Shown here: positions 1-10,600 of the stretch, one piece after another
How positions within the stretch are numbered: the first letter of the stretch is position 1
Layout of the letters: each line of letters begins with the position of its first letter
Source: Lophius americanus
Lineage: Eukaryota > Chordata > Actinopteri > Lophiiformes > Lophiidae
DNA: 64,000 nt
Assembly: GCA_037951165.1 (NCBI GenBank)
Contig: JBBDHG010000028.1
Coordinates: forward strand, 4,842,501-4,906,500
Direction: 5' to 3'
Translations under genes and position numbers: made by a program
Notes under the pieces: model-generated
The model's database searches: none
The model's input: only the letters and a program-made list of their open reading frames with translations
What the model was told of the DNA's origin: nothing

Positions 1-415
1 AATGTCCTGCTCAACTGTTTTGTAGAGCACGTTTTGAGTTACTATTTCTTATTGAAAAATGTATCACTTGATAGAACCTGTTTATAATTTGCCCTAGTGG
101 CACCATGTGTTTGCTAAAGAGTGAGGGTTCAAGGGTCTTGAGCTTTGGGGGACACCACAAAGGTGCGACCTTTGACCAGTGGTGGTTTGACCAGGAGGAT
201 TATTCAGCCGAGCTCTGAGTGACATCCGGAAAGATATAACTGTTCTGCTGGCCATATGTGTCCCACGGAGACTCAAATTTGACATTTGTGGCCTATAAGC
301 ACCGACATCATGAAGATCCTCCAGGTAGATTCTGTCTGATCCTACAAACAGATTTCATGAACCTATCAGGAGATAAAGCTGCTCCTTCAGTCTCCTGTAA
401 TGGTTCTTTAATCTT
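1..415. other. Intron of ybey; no exon recognised
   Basis: This stretch precedes the minisatellite and the penultimate ybey exon. I looked for the upstream ybey block (the family's DYNLGDIFLG region) and did not find it here, so the remaining ybey exons probably lie left of the window. A short frame near 205-290 weakly resembles the YbeY N-terminus but is interrupted, and is not annotated. Confidence 0.5.
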
Positions 416-1058
416 CATGTTACTGGTGGTGAAATTGGTTCCTCTTCATCATCATGTTACATGTGGTGAAATTGGTTCCACTTCATCTTCATGTTACAGG
501 TGGTCACGGATGGTTCCTCTTCATCTCCATGTTACAGGTGGTCACAGATGGTTCCTCTTCATCTTCATGTTACAGGTGGTCACGGATGGTTCCTCTTCAT
601 CTCCATGTTACAGGTGGTCACGGATGGTTCCTCTTCATCTTCATGTTACAGGTGGTCGCGGATGGTTCCTCTTCATCTTCATTTTACAGGTGGCCACGGA
701 TGGTTCCTCTTCATGTTCATGTTGCAGGTGGTCACGGATGGTTCCTCTTCATCTTCATTTTACAGGTGGTAACGATGGTTCCTCTTCATCTTGCAGGTGG
801 TCACGGATGGTTCCTCTTCATCTTCATTTTACAGGTGGTAACAATGGTTCGTCATCATCTTCATGTTACAGGTGGTCACGGATGGTTCCTCTTCATCTTC
901 ACGTTGCAGGTATTCAAGGATAGTGGTTCTTCATCTTCATGTTGCAGGTGGTCACGGATAATTCTTCTCCCGCTCCATGTTGCAGGCAGTCACCTATGGA
1001 TCTGCATCTACACGTTGCAGACGGTAACTGATGGTATTTCTTCTATTTCATGTTGGAG
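416..1058 (+). repeat. 38-bp minisatellite abutting a ybey splice acceptor
   Basis: About 17 units of 38 bp follow each other with few changes; clean unit starts are seen at 491, 529 and 567. Each unit has a pyrimidine-rich run followed by TTACAG and GTGGTCACGG, so each resembles a splice acceptor plus exon start. The last, most divergent unit merges with the real acceptor at 1057-1058 and the exon beginning GTGGTCGCGG. Because 38 is not a multiple of 3 and the unit lacks stops, long open frames appear in all three forward frames. They are not genes. Confidence 0.9.
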
Positions 1059-1322
1059 GTGGTCGCGGCACACGGGATCTGTCACCTGTTGGGCTACAGA
1101 CATCAGACGGAGGACGAGTGGATGGAGGTCTGTGTTAAGCTCCATCTCAGATTGTTTCGGCTGAAGAACCCAAAGACTGTTCTACAGGTGGAAACCATGA
1201 TTTTAGAAAGTCTCTGATGTTCTTGTTTGTAGATGCTGCAGAAGGAGAAATATGTTCTCAGTGAGTACAACAGACTAACAGGAAGTCACCTGGAGCCTCT
1301 GAGCAGGAACCAGGAGAGCTGA
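1059..1322 (+). CDS. ybey: YbeY endoribonuclease, C-terminal two exons (partial)
   Basis: YbeY (UPF0054) is a metal-dependent single-strand endoribonuclease, mitochondrial in vertebrates and involved in organellar ribosome and RNA maturation. Two exons are visible: 1059-1127 (23 codons) and 1233-1322 (29 codons plus stop TGA at 1320-1322), both phase 0. The first encodes VVAAHGICHLLGYRHQTEDE, which carries the family's H-x3-H-x5-H metal site: His codons at 1071, 1083 and 1101. The second begins MLQKEKYVLSEYNRLTGSHL, matching the end of vertebrate YBEY (human MFQKEKAVLDEL). The protein then ends soon after, as expected for a family of about 165 residues. The 5' exons lie left of the window. 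The donor at 1128 (GAG|GTCTGT) is weaker than an in-frame alternative at 1188 (CTACAG|GTGGAA). A polyadenylation signal AATAAA is at 1663-1668. The gene converges on usp37. Confidence 0.85.
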
Positions 1323-1662
1323 CCCAACCAGGTCCTTCAGTCTGGCCTGCATGACAAAAACCCTGGACCAGAAGCTGGAGATTTTCTTAAACACCCGAAT
1401 GAAGTTAGAGACTTTTTTTTATATTTTAGTAAACTCTGCTGCAGGAAGAATCATTCGTGTTTGAGGACAGGAAAAGTTGCATCATTGGGAAAAACAACAT
1501 CTCAAACGGTCCATCAGAGTGTGTGCTCAAAATGGAGGAGATGACTGATGATGCTCCTCTCCTATAAACCTGACTGTTTGAAGGAGCTCTGAGACCATCA
1601 CCCTCTTGACAATGACCTTCTGACATGGAGAATATCACTCAGGTCCATCTAGGCATGTGTTT

Positions 1663-1668
1663 AATAAA
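1663..1668 (+). other. Candidate poly(A) signal of ybey
   Basis: AATAAA lies 341 bases after the ybey stop codon. A second copy follows near 1702. It is in the right strand and distance range for the 3' end of ybey, but no transcript data were available. Confidence 0.5.
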
Positions 1669-1739
1669 GATGAATCTGACCATAGAGTCTTGGCCTGTGT
1701 TTAATAAAACAAATTCTTAAATTCTGATGAAATTTATTA

Positions 1740-4192
1740 GTTTTTGCAGGTCTTAAAATTTCATCAACCTTACTTTCATTAAGTCAAAGAAATGCATTAT
1801 CATGATTTTAACTTTTAGGTTTTTTTAGCTCCAGCAATTTGTTATGGCAATCCAAAAACTTGCACTACAGATGAAGCAATAGCTTTGCGATTAGTGACTC
1901 TAAATTTCCCGTTGGAGTGAGTGTGAATGGTTGGATTTCCCTGTGTCAGCTCTGTGATGAACTGGCAACCTGTCCAGTGTGTACCACGTCCCTCGCCCTA
2001 GGTCAGCTTGGATAGGCTCCAGAACCACCACCCTGAACAGTCTAAGCAGTAACGGATAATGAATGAATTTTTAACGTATGAGGTGGGTATGAGGGTATCT
2101 CTCTCCCAACTCAAGTAACGTGTGAGTGTGGGGGCCTGTGTGGTCAAACTGCACAGCACGTGTAAATGCCTAGAAATGGCAAAGGAAACTGAAATTCCAG
2201 TCTTGTGTCCAACAAAGAAATACATCAAGACATCCTTGTGCGACCATGTACTAAATGACAACCTTGGTGGATTGTGGGAAACGATGAATACCTAATCTTC
2301 AAAGCCTGCTGTCGGAAAGTTGTAGCTAAAAGCTCCATCACATCTGATAGGTCTCAACATCTTCAGGACAATCATCCATCCCTGTTTGATTAAGCATAAG
2401 TAAAAAACTAAAATTGCTCTTCCTCCTCTGTTGTTTACCTTCCTGACTAATTGAAATAGATTCTGGGGAGTTTTTATATTCAGATGTATAGCAAGTGCAT
2501 CAATCACCTGCCCCTTGGGTAAAAATAAAAGCTAATTATATAGCCTCCCCTTAAGAGATTCACAATAAAAGACTGAGGAAAAACATTCCTTTCATGTCCC
2601 CTGCATGGGAAATGATGGCCTATAAATGAGCCGGATTCACCGACACTTACACACAGGCACATCCGGAGAGAGCTCGCAGTAGAAGCTGCAGCTACTTTGC
2701 ATCGAAAGGAGCCAGTTGAGGTGGTTTGGGCATCTGTTAAGGATGCCTCCATGACGCCTCCCAGTTGCGCTTTTACAGTCACATCCAACTGGGAAGAGAC
2801 CCCGTGGTAGACCCACAACTCCCTTGAGGGACCATCTATCTCATCTGGCCTGCGGACACATCAGGAACCCCCAGGGTGAGCTGGAAAGTAAAGCTGGGGA
2901 GAGGGACGTCTGGAAATCCCTTCTCAGACTGCTGACAGTGCGACCCAATCTCGGATATGAGGAAGAAGATGGGTGAAGATAAGCGCACGAACACACGCGC
3001 TCGGACCCGCGCGGGCACATATGCCATACCAGCTCCGTTCAACTGAGCTTAAAGTGTACGACTTTAGAGCCTTGGCCGTTTCATGTCATCCCTCACACTG
3101 TGCGAATCAAAGACCCGTCCGACTCTTACAGCCTGTTGTGGCTATTTACAATTGTCATTAAAGATGTGTTTGAAAGGTCCCAGGCAGAAAAAAATCTGTT
3201 TGTAAGCAACGTGTTAACAAGAGTGAAACACAAAATTCTTTCTTTTTAAAAAGTTACTGGCGTTTCTGGACTCATGGGTTTCTATAACCCCGTGGACTGA
3301 ATAGCTGGTCTATTTTGCAGATAGTCTTGGAGGTAAGCGAGCTAACTATGACTCTATGGAGTGTTAACTTTATAGCAATCGCCCTGACAGCTGTGGACCC
3401 ATCTCGATCGTCCTGTCTTATTAACCACAAACTGCACTTTCTATTTTATGACTTCTTGTTACTTGTCTTTATTATTCTAAATGTCGTGTCACCATGGCAA
3501 TTCTAACGCTCTGCCACTTCTGACATGCGCAGTGAGAAAAAGAAGCCGCTGACGTCAACCGATCGAGTCAATACCCTGACAAAATTTCTGACACGCCAGA
3601 GGATCTTTCGATCGTCCGGCCCCTGTCCGGGGTACCGAGTGCTGCTTATCGTAATCCTGAAACAGGAACAAGAGAAAGAGGATCACGGTCAAAGATTATT
3701 TAGCACAAACTGCTAAAAAACTTCATGCTGAATGCATGCATGCATGAATGGGCTTTTTCCCTGGATAATTTAATTTCCCTAGAAAGTAATTTCGGGGTTC
3801 TGTCTATCCTTCATATTCTTAGTACTTTTCTGCCAGTATGGACATGAAGTAGGTCTTCAATTGCATTCATAAAGTCTTAAATTTGACATGTTGTAATCTG
3901 GTGATACACTGAATAAAGGTTAATCCGACTGTAAAGCACATTGGCTAGTGTTTACTAAAAGTGAATCTGACCATAGAGAATCTTGGCTTGTGTTTAATAA
4001 GTGATGATAAACCAGGCTGTGCAACAGTTAAAGTAAAGCTGGAAACACATTTATAAAAAGGTTCCTGGGAGGCACAAGGTCAGAAGGCAAATACCCCTTG
4101 AGTGTTATTGGATGTAATGAGAGCAAATGTTATTATGGGGTGTACTGAGAGCAGACATTTTGGTTTGTGCAGAGGGCAGGTGTTATTATGGG
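1740..4192. other. Intergenic region between convergent ybey and usp37
   Basis: No conserved protein block or long credible ORF was found on either strand. The region contains a repeat tail near 1,915-2,065, a short duplicated motif (see 1,672 and 3,963), a purine-rich stretch, a poly-C run near 4,325 and a (CATC)n run near 4,533. It holds the ends of both flanking 3' UTRs. Confidence 0.5.
1915..2068 (+). repeat. Teleost interspersed repeat, 3' part
   Basis: The segment has the order of phrases seen in a very common teleost repeat: GAGTGTGAATGGTTG, then GATGAACTGGCAACCTGTCC, then GATAGGCTCCAG, ending in an ATGAATGAAT-like tail. A better-preserved copy is at 18,778-19,085. Confidence 0.6.
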
Positions 4193-4198
4193 TTTATT
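4193..4198 (-). other. Candidate poly(A) signal of usp37
   Basis: TTTATT on the plus strand is AATAAA on the minus strand, 436 bases beyond the usp37 stop codon. It is the first canonical signal I see downstream of the gene. Confidence 0.4.
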
Positions 4199-4633
4199 TA
4201 GATCATAAGGGGATCAAACAGGTACCTTGATGAACAGTAACATTCACACTTTGGTAGAAAGTTCCTTTCCGAGGCCCGTCTGCTCCAGAACATAAAATAT
4301 TGCACCAAATAACCCCCTAAATGCCCCCCCCCCCTTCCCCACCCCAACATTTAACAAAGACTACAACATAGAAGATATCCGAGTTCAGTTTATGAGGGAA
4401 ATAAAAGGTCTGCATGAGGGTTAAGTCCAGGAGGCTCCAGCAGCTCCTGATTCCAAACAAACACTTTAATAAAACCATGGGGGCAGAAACTGGTCCTCTG
4501 GTTCCTAAAATCAGCACCCGTGAGCTCCTCCATCCATCCATCCATCCATCAGAAGAAAAACAGTCTGCAGACCAGCGAGGGACGGCAATCAGCAGTAGTC
4601 CAGGTTAATGAGAGGAGAACCTTCCAATGAGGT

Positions 4634-7600
4634 TCAAAGAGGCTGCAGGACGTTCCTTCCTGCCTCCGAGGTGGTGCTGCTTCCAGACCTCTCCATGTCA
4701 GACAGTTGTTCAAACACGTCCCTGAAGACAGTAGAGAACATGTCAGAAGTCTGTTACTATCACAGATCCCATCACACCTGCTCTATGATACATCCAGAGA
4801 CCACATTAGTCATATCTCACTGTCCCACCTCACACACGCACACAAAATAAATAACTTCATCAACAGCGGTAGAGTACCTGACGGTTCAAGATGAAGGGTT
4901 GGACCCATTACACTCCCTCTTAACATCAATCAGGGCTCATCAGCTCATCAAATTATAGACGTTTAGAACGTTATGATACCAGGGGATCGAACCGCTGCTA
5001 TTGCTTCAAGGAAATTGGTCACTATTGCAGCTCATTGGGCCGAGTGTGTTCCGGTTGCCCAGAATGATCGGTCCAACTGGTTCCGTTGGACCAGAATGTC
5101 AAAATTGCTGCAGGGCCCTCTATCAGTGGTCCTGCAAATGAGCAGCCTTTGGTTTCTGTGTCAGGAAATGATGATGATGCGAGTACTTCTATGCATACCA
5201 CTGATTTGGGAGTGAACCAGGGTAAGGCTTGTGATTCTGAACAGCAAGCCGAGCTTCTGGTAGCTGTTCATGTCAATTCAGGACGCTGAGTCTCCGTCAG
5301 ATCCTGATGATGATTCTGTCACTAAAACAATAACAGATTTCTAATCTCTTGAAAAAGGGAGCATGACAAAGTCAAGGGAATAGATCTGGACAAGTATATC
5401 CAAACTGTTTGCTGCCTACAGAAGACTGTGGGTGAGGACGTGCTGGATAGACGGAAGCCGTGCCATCTCAAGAAGCAGGTTACTGCTTTGAGGAAAGCCA
5501 GATTGGTGGCACAGGCATGAACATGCAGAAGTCTATCAGCGACTGATCACTGTCTACGTCTCTCTATCCCTCCTACTGAATGTTGTAATAGACAGTTTGT
5601 GATTAAGCAACTATGCCAGCTTCCTGCCTGTGTGACAATTTTTTCCCCCCCTGCAAAAATTGTCTCAACAGTCTATATCCAGTAGGTTCTGGAAAGTACT
5701 TGGACAGAACCTACTGGATGCATTACAGACCTTTTTTCTGCTTAAGGTGCCAGCTGACACCGACTTTTGTCTTTCATTGCATTGTTTTGATTTCACTGTT
5801 AATACTCACTTAATAAATTTGTGTTAAAAGTGAAAGCCTCCAATGAGCTCAGCCTCTTTTCTACTGCCCTTTGTCTGGTATCCTCCTTTCGTTAAGAGAA
5901 CCAGGAGTAAAAATGTATTTCTAAAGAATATCTGACAAGTTCCTGCCTTGGTTGAGAGGACCAAAGCAGGAACTTCTCTGGTCAGCCAAAAGAAGTCTGG
6001 CTGACCAGGCTTTGGGTCCGATCACCCTGAGGGGATTGGACCCAGAACCTGAGATGCAGAGCCTCGGTGTGACTCGCCTGTGCATGTAGAAGAATATGTA
6101 TCCACTCCGGTCCCGGTCTCGCTGGACGGCGGCCTCCTGAGTGCGGGACACATCCAAGTCATTGAAGGTCAGCCATGACTGCTTCTTCATGTCGTAGACG
6201 TCACTGATGTAATGACCTGAAGAGGAACAGGAGAACATTTGGGTTTGACACTTGACTTTTAATTTAAAACAAGTGGGCTTATACAGCACCCTCCACCTGT
6301 TCTCCTATGGAGAAGGAAAACATTTGGTTTCTAAGCCTGAGGAGGAGAAACAGAACATTTTGTTTTTATTAGGAGGTACACCAAATCCCCAATCACAGAT
6401 TTTTATAAAGTCTGACACACCGATACCGATTTTGGCCATTTCCAAAAAAAATTCCTTTTAAGTTTTAAATCATAATGAATAATGTATTTCAAGTGCTCTT
6501 ATTTTGAAGGATTACAGTGGAAGTCACAAGGCTGGTCGGTATTGTTTATGTATTCTGACCTATTGAAATAAAATGTGCATTTCTTAAACCAATTGTACAT
6601 TTAAAGTGAAAATTAATTTTATAAACCTCATTCAGTCCATTATATGTTATATGTTGGATCTGTTCAGGGGCTCGTCGCTAGCTCTGTGCTGTCGCCAGCT
6701 TGAGCCGCTCTGCTAATATTAGCTTATTAACTTGCTGTTCCTCGGGTGATTAAATTTGAATTGTTTGATAAAGTTTGTTCTGCCAAACCCGTTTGGGGTT
6801 GTTCTACCACAGCATCTTTTTTCCTTAAGTTTTAAAACCATAAATTGCTGCAAAGATACATACATACAGCGGGCTCGCGGCTGGCTCTGAGTAACAGCTA
6901 GCTTTAGCCGCTCTGCTAACGCTAGCTTCTTAACTTGATATGTTCCTCGGGGTGATTGAATTTGAGGCTGCTCAGTCGATGGCGCCGAACGAATGGCAGA
7001 CCAATTGCTGCACGTCCAGTTTCTACTCCTGATGAGAAGAACATTTGGTTTCTATTCCTTCAGGATAAGGTGAGCATTGATTTCTACTCTTGAGGAGATG
7101 GAAAACATTTGGTTTGCACGCCCGAGGAGAAGAACATTTGGTTTGCACGCCCGAGGAGAAGAACATTTGGTTTGCATGCCTACGGCCGGCGGAGCTTTGC
7201 TTGAATCTTCATGGATGTGTTGCTTCCTCTGTGGAGCTGTGTTTGTCTGGAGATTCACAAGGTTTACATATCACTTTAACTGCTGCTCCTCAGCATGGCG
7301 TGGACTGACCCCAGACAACCCCGATTTGTGATATAGGACCTACAGACAGGGATGCTCACCAGAGGAGGAGCTGCTCCCGATGTGACTGACCACACTGATG
7401 AGTCTGAAGGAGTTGGCCAGGTCTCCAGTCTGTGGATGAAGATCATGAGCAGATTAGATCATCTACAGTTGACAGTAGGTGGGCTGCAGATGAGCTGCTT
7501 TGTGGACGTGGAGTACCTCGGCATTCCTCCTTAGGTTCTCAGCCTCTGTTTCAGTGTACTCCATGTCCAGCACGTCCTCGGTACCAGAGTCCTCATCGGA

Positions 7601-10600
7601 ACCCAGCAGGTCAGGCAGAGAGCTGTTGAACTCTGTTGGTGGGAGGACAGGGATTCTGAGCCGAGATCTATGTTACCGGCCTGATTAAACAGTGTCATTT
7701 CAAGGTTCTCAATGTATTGTCCGATGTGAACCCCGTCCGACTTAATCTCCGTCTGATGTGTTGTTTAAAATATTTTTCTGACATATCGTCTGTCTGACAA
7801 ATTGTATAAAGCAGTGGTTTCTCAAACTTTTTACACCGCGTACCACCTCTGAATATGTCCGGCTCTCCAAGTTCCACCATTAGCACACACACATACAGTA
7901 CGCGCACACACAGTACACACACATGCAGTACACACACATACAGTACGCGCACAGAACAGGTGAGAACATTAACAATAACAAATGTAAATCCCTGTAGAGA
8001 CACATTTCAAATGGGATGTAACCCGAGTCATATCTCCTTACGGTTTTTCGTCGTTTTTCTGCTGTTGATTCAGGGATGCTGCTGTGTTCACTGTCTTCTA
8101 CTGTAGTTTCTACAACGCTGCTAATAATATTCTCCTCCTGACCCACACTTCTCTTCCTAAAAGTTCCCATTGGAAGCCATGATTGCATTGTTATTACACT
8201 ATTCGTAATATATGCTTCCTCCGCGTACCGTTTTCTTGTCCTCAGTTTAGCATGTAACGGCTTGCCGCGCGCCACAACCCGACTAAATAGCAGGTTGATG
8301 GACGTCTGAACAAAAAAACTACAGGACAAGCTAAACTTATTTCAAAGCCCATTTAAATTATCTCATGGTTACAATATTTTCATTTCATTCATGATAGTAT
8401 TTTGATAGTATTATACTTTTTTAAATTAATCTTATTTAATTTAATCAAAGTAGCCAATTTCAGAGATTCCTCTGCATGTCACTAGAGGGAGCCAGCGTAC
8501 CACCAGTGGTACCATAGTTTGTGATCCACTCCTACGAAGTATTTGTCTGACATATTGTGTAAATTTCTTGTCTGACGTATTGTATAAAGTATTCTTCGCC
8601 AGAAGTCTAAAGACTTCTAGCTCAGGAGAGCCGTTAAATGGAGACCTGCGTGTGACTCGGACCCATGTTAACCGTTGGTGGTTCCTACCCTGCAGGCTGA
8701 GTTCAGTGGCCCTCTTCAGGTCATCATCCTCTATCATCTCCTGGGCTTCCTGGAGGAAAAGAAGGATATGAAGATTTAGTGGACGAGACATCATATTCAA
8801 CTGCCTTCCTTTCTTCTGCTGGGTGTTAAATATCTGATGTCTTCCAACATGAACCTCTGAGGGTCTTCAACAAGCAACTTGCAGTGGACTTTACTCTCTA
8901 ATGGAAGGAAAATGTTGATAGTATTGTTTGCAAAGTATCAAGGGACTGCAGGACCTAAAAGCATCATTGGTCCAGCTATCCAGGAGTGCTGCATATTGTA
9001 ATCAATCTTACATGTTCCTGGAGGCTCTGGGCCAGAGCCTGCTGGAGCTCCTGTTCTTCCCTCTCCTGGTCCAGACTGTACTGCTGCACCCAGTCCAGTT
9101 CTCCCTGCTGCTGCACACCCTCTGGAGTCTGGTTCTCCTTGTTCTCATCCATGGTTAGATCCAGGGAATCCAACAGATCTACATGACACCAGCATCCACA
9201 AGATTGTCAACTTCACACCTGAGTTCCATCTGGGCAATTACCTACTCAGGGTTAATAATCACTCCTACCTAGAGTTAGATCGGATCTTCCCTAACCCTTT
9301 AACGCATAGTGGTCACTAAGGTGGCCACATATTCAAAAGTCATTTTCCAGTAAATGTCTGGGTTTAAATGTGTAGTTGAAATTCAGTCACTTTATTGGAC
9401 GTTAGTCATCCCACACACTGCAACTTAAAGACCAACCGCTGTAAGAGCACCACCAATTCAGACGACGGAAGGCAAGAAATGCCATGCAACGCATCTTCTA
9501 ATATAGAAGAAATAACAAGGTATTCCTAACCTTGGAAGTTATTCTATATTAGAAGACCCTTGCAGGTAGGAATGTTAGAGCAGGCTGGAAGACAACCTGG
9601 CTCTAACATCCAACCTGAGTGAGCCTGTCAGAAGAAGACGGCTTTAAGAAGTAGAGCACGCAGACACTCACGGTCACGGAGAATGACAACTAAGACTTTT
9701 TCTAAAAGCTGTAGTACGACTTTTTACCTTACTTCAAGACAGACAGACTGACAGACAGACACATACCCACTACGGCACAAGGGGGAGGTCCTCTGTCTGA
9801 CCAGTATTTGAGGTAAACTGGTTAAGCGGGTGGTGGGTACCAACCTCTGAAACTGTTCTTGTGCGGAACAGACTTCCAATCTCTGACCCTACGTGTTTCA
9901 GTGGAGCGGGAAAGCTATCCTATTAGCTGACACATTACGAGTTGTCAATGTGTGATAGAATCACCAGAGACAGTTTAATAGATCTACTGTCTGAGTCTTG
10001 ACTACCTTCAGACTGTTTGGTGTCCTTATCCAGTAGGTCTGTGTGATAGGCCAGCTCAGGAGCGTCTGTGTCCCCAAAACCTGTGTCGGGGCTGCTGGTT
10101 GGCTCATCCTCCATTGGAGGTGGAGCAGAGAGCCCAGCCTCTTGTCGACTCATCTCCAGCACGGCCTCCAGCATCTCATCATCATTTATCCCAGAGAAGT
10201 CTGCTGAGTCTACTGTTGCTCTGGGCTGAAAACATCAAACTATGTCAAAGAACAGTGAAACAGAAAGATGGATCATCATCATCATTGTTAACGTCATGTT
10301 TATCTGTATACCTCCTTCGGTCTGTCATCGTCTGGCAAGCAGCTACTGACACCACGTTTACGGCTTACATTCACCTTCCTGTTTGGCTCGTCTTCACTGT
10401 CAGAGTCCACTAGGATGGAGGAGACCACTTTTCCTCCAATCCTTCTGCACATAGGTATCAGTTCAGAGATTACAATCACAAGAAAACAGCAGAAAACTTT
10501 TCTGGTCTGACCTCATTATGCTTTTTCCAAAAAAATCTCCAGTTACGGGATCAGTGGAGAAGTTTTACTCAAAACTTTTCCAGTCAGACTTAATTCGACT

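Noticed and set aside
205..310. A possible first ybey exon ending in a GTAGAT donor
   Set aside because: The frame resembles the YbeY N-terminus only weakly (KFDI), hits a stop, and the expected middle exon is absent between it and 1059.
258..1164. Three long overlapping plus-strand ORFs (93-236 residues)
   Set aside because: They are translations of the stop-free 38-bp minisatellite in different frames. Only the small part after 1059 in one frame is a real ybey exon.
5921..6077. In-frame extension of usp37 exon 22 to a stop at 5921
   Set aside because: It has no similarity to USP37, while splicing from a GC donor at 6078 to 4721 restores the conserved C-terminus with correct phase.
7880..8329. 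A 149-residue minus-strand ORF
   Set aside because: Its C-terminal half is a translation of the CA-rich repeat, and it lies inside usp37 intron 19 with no recognisable domain.
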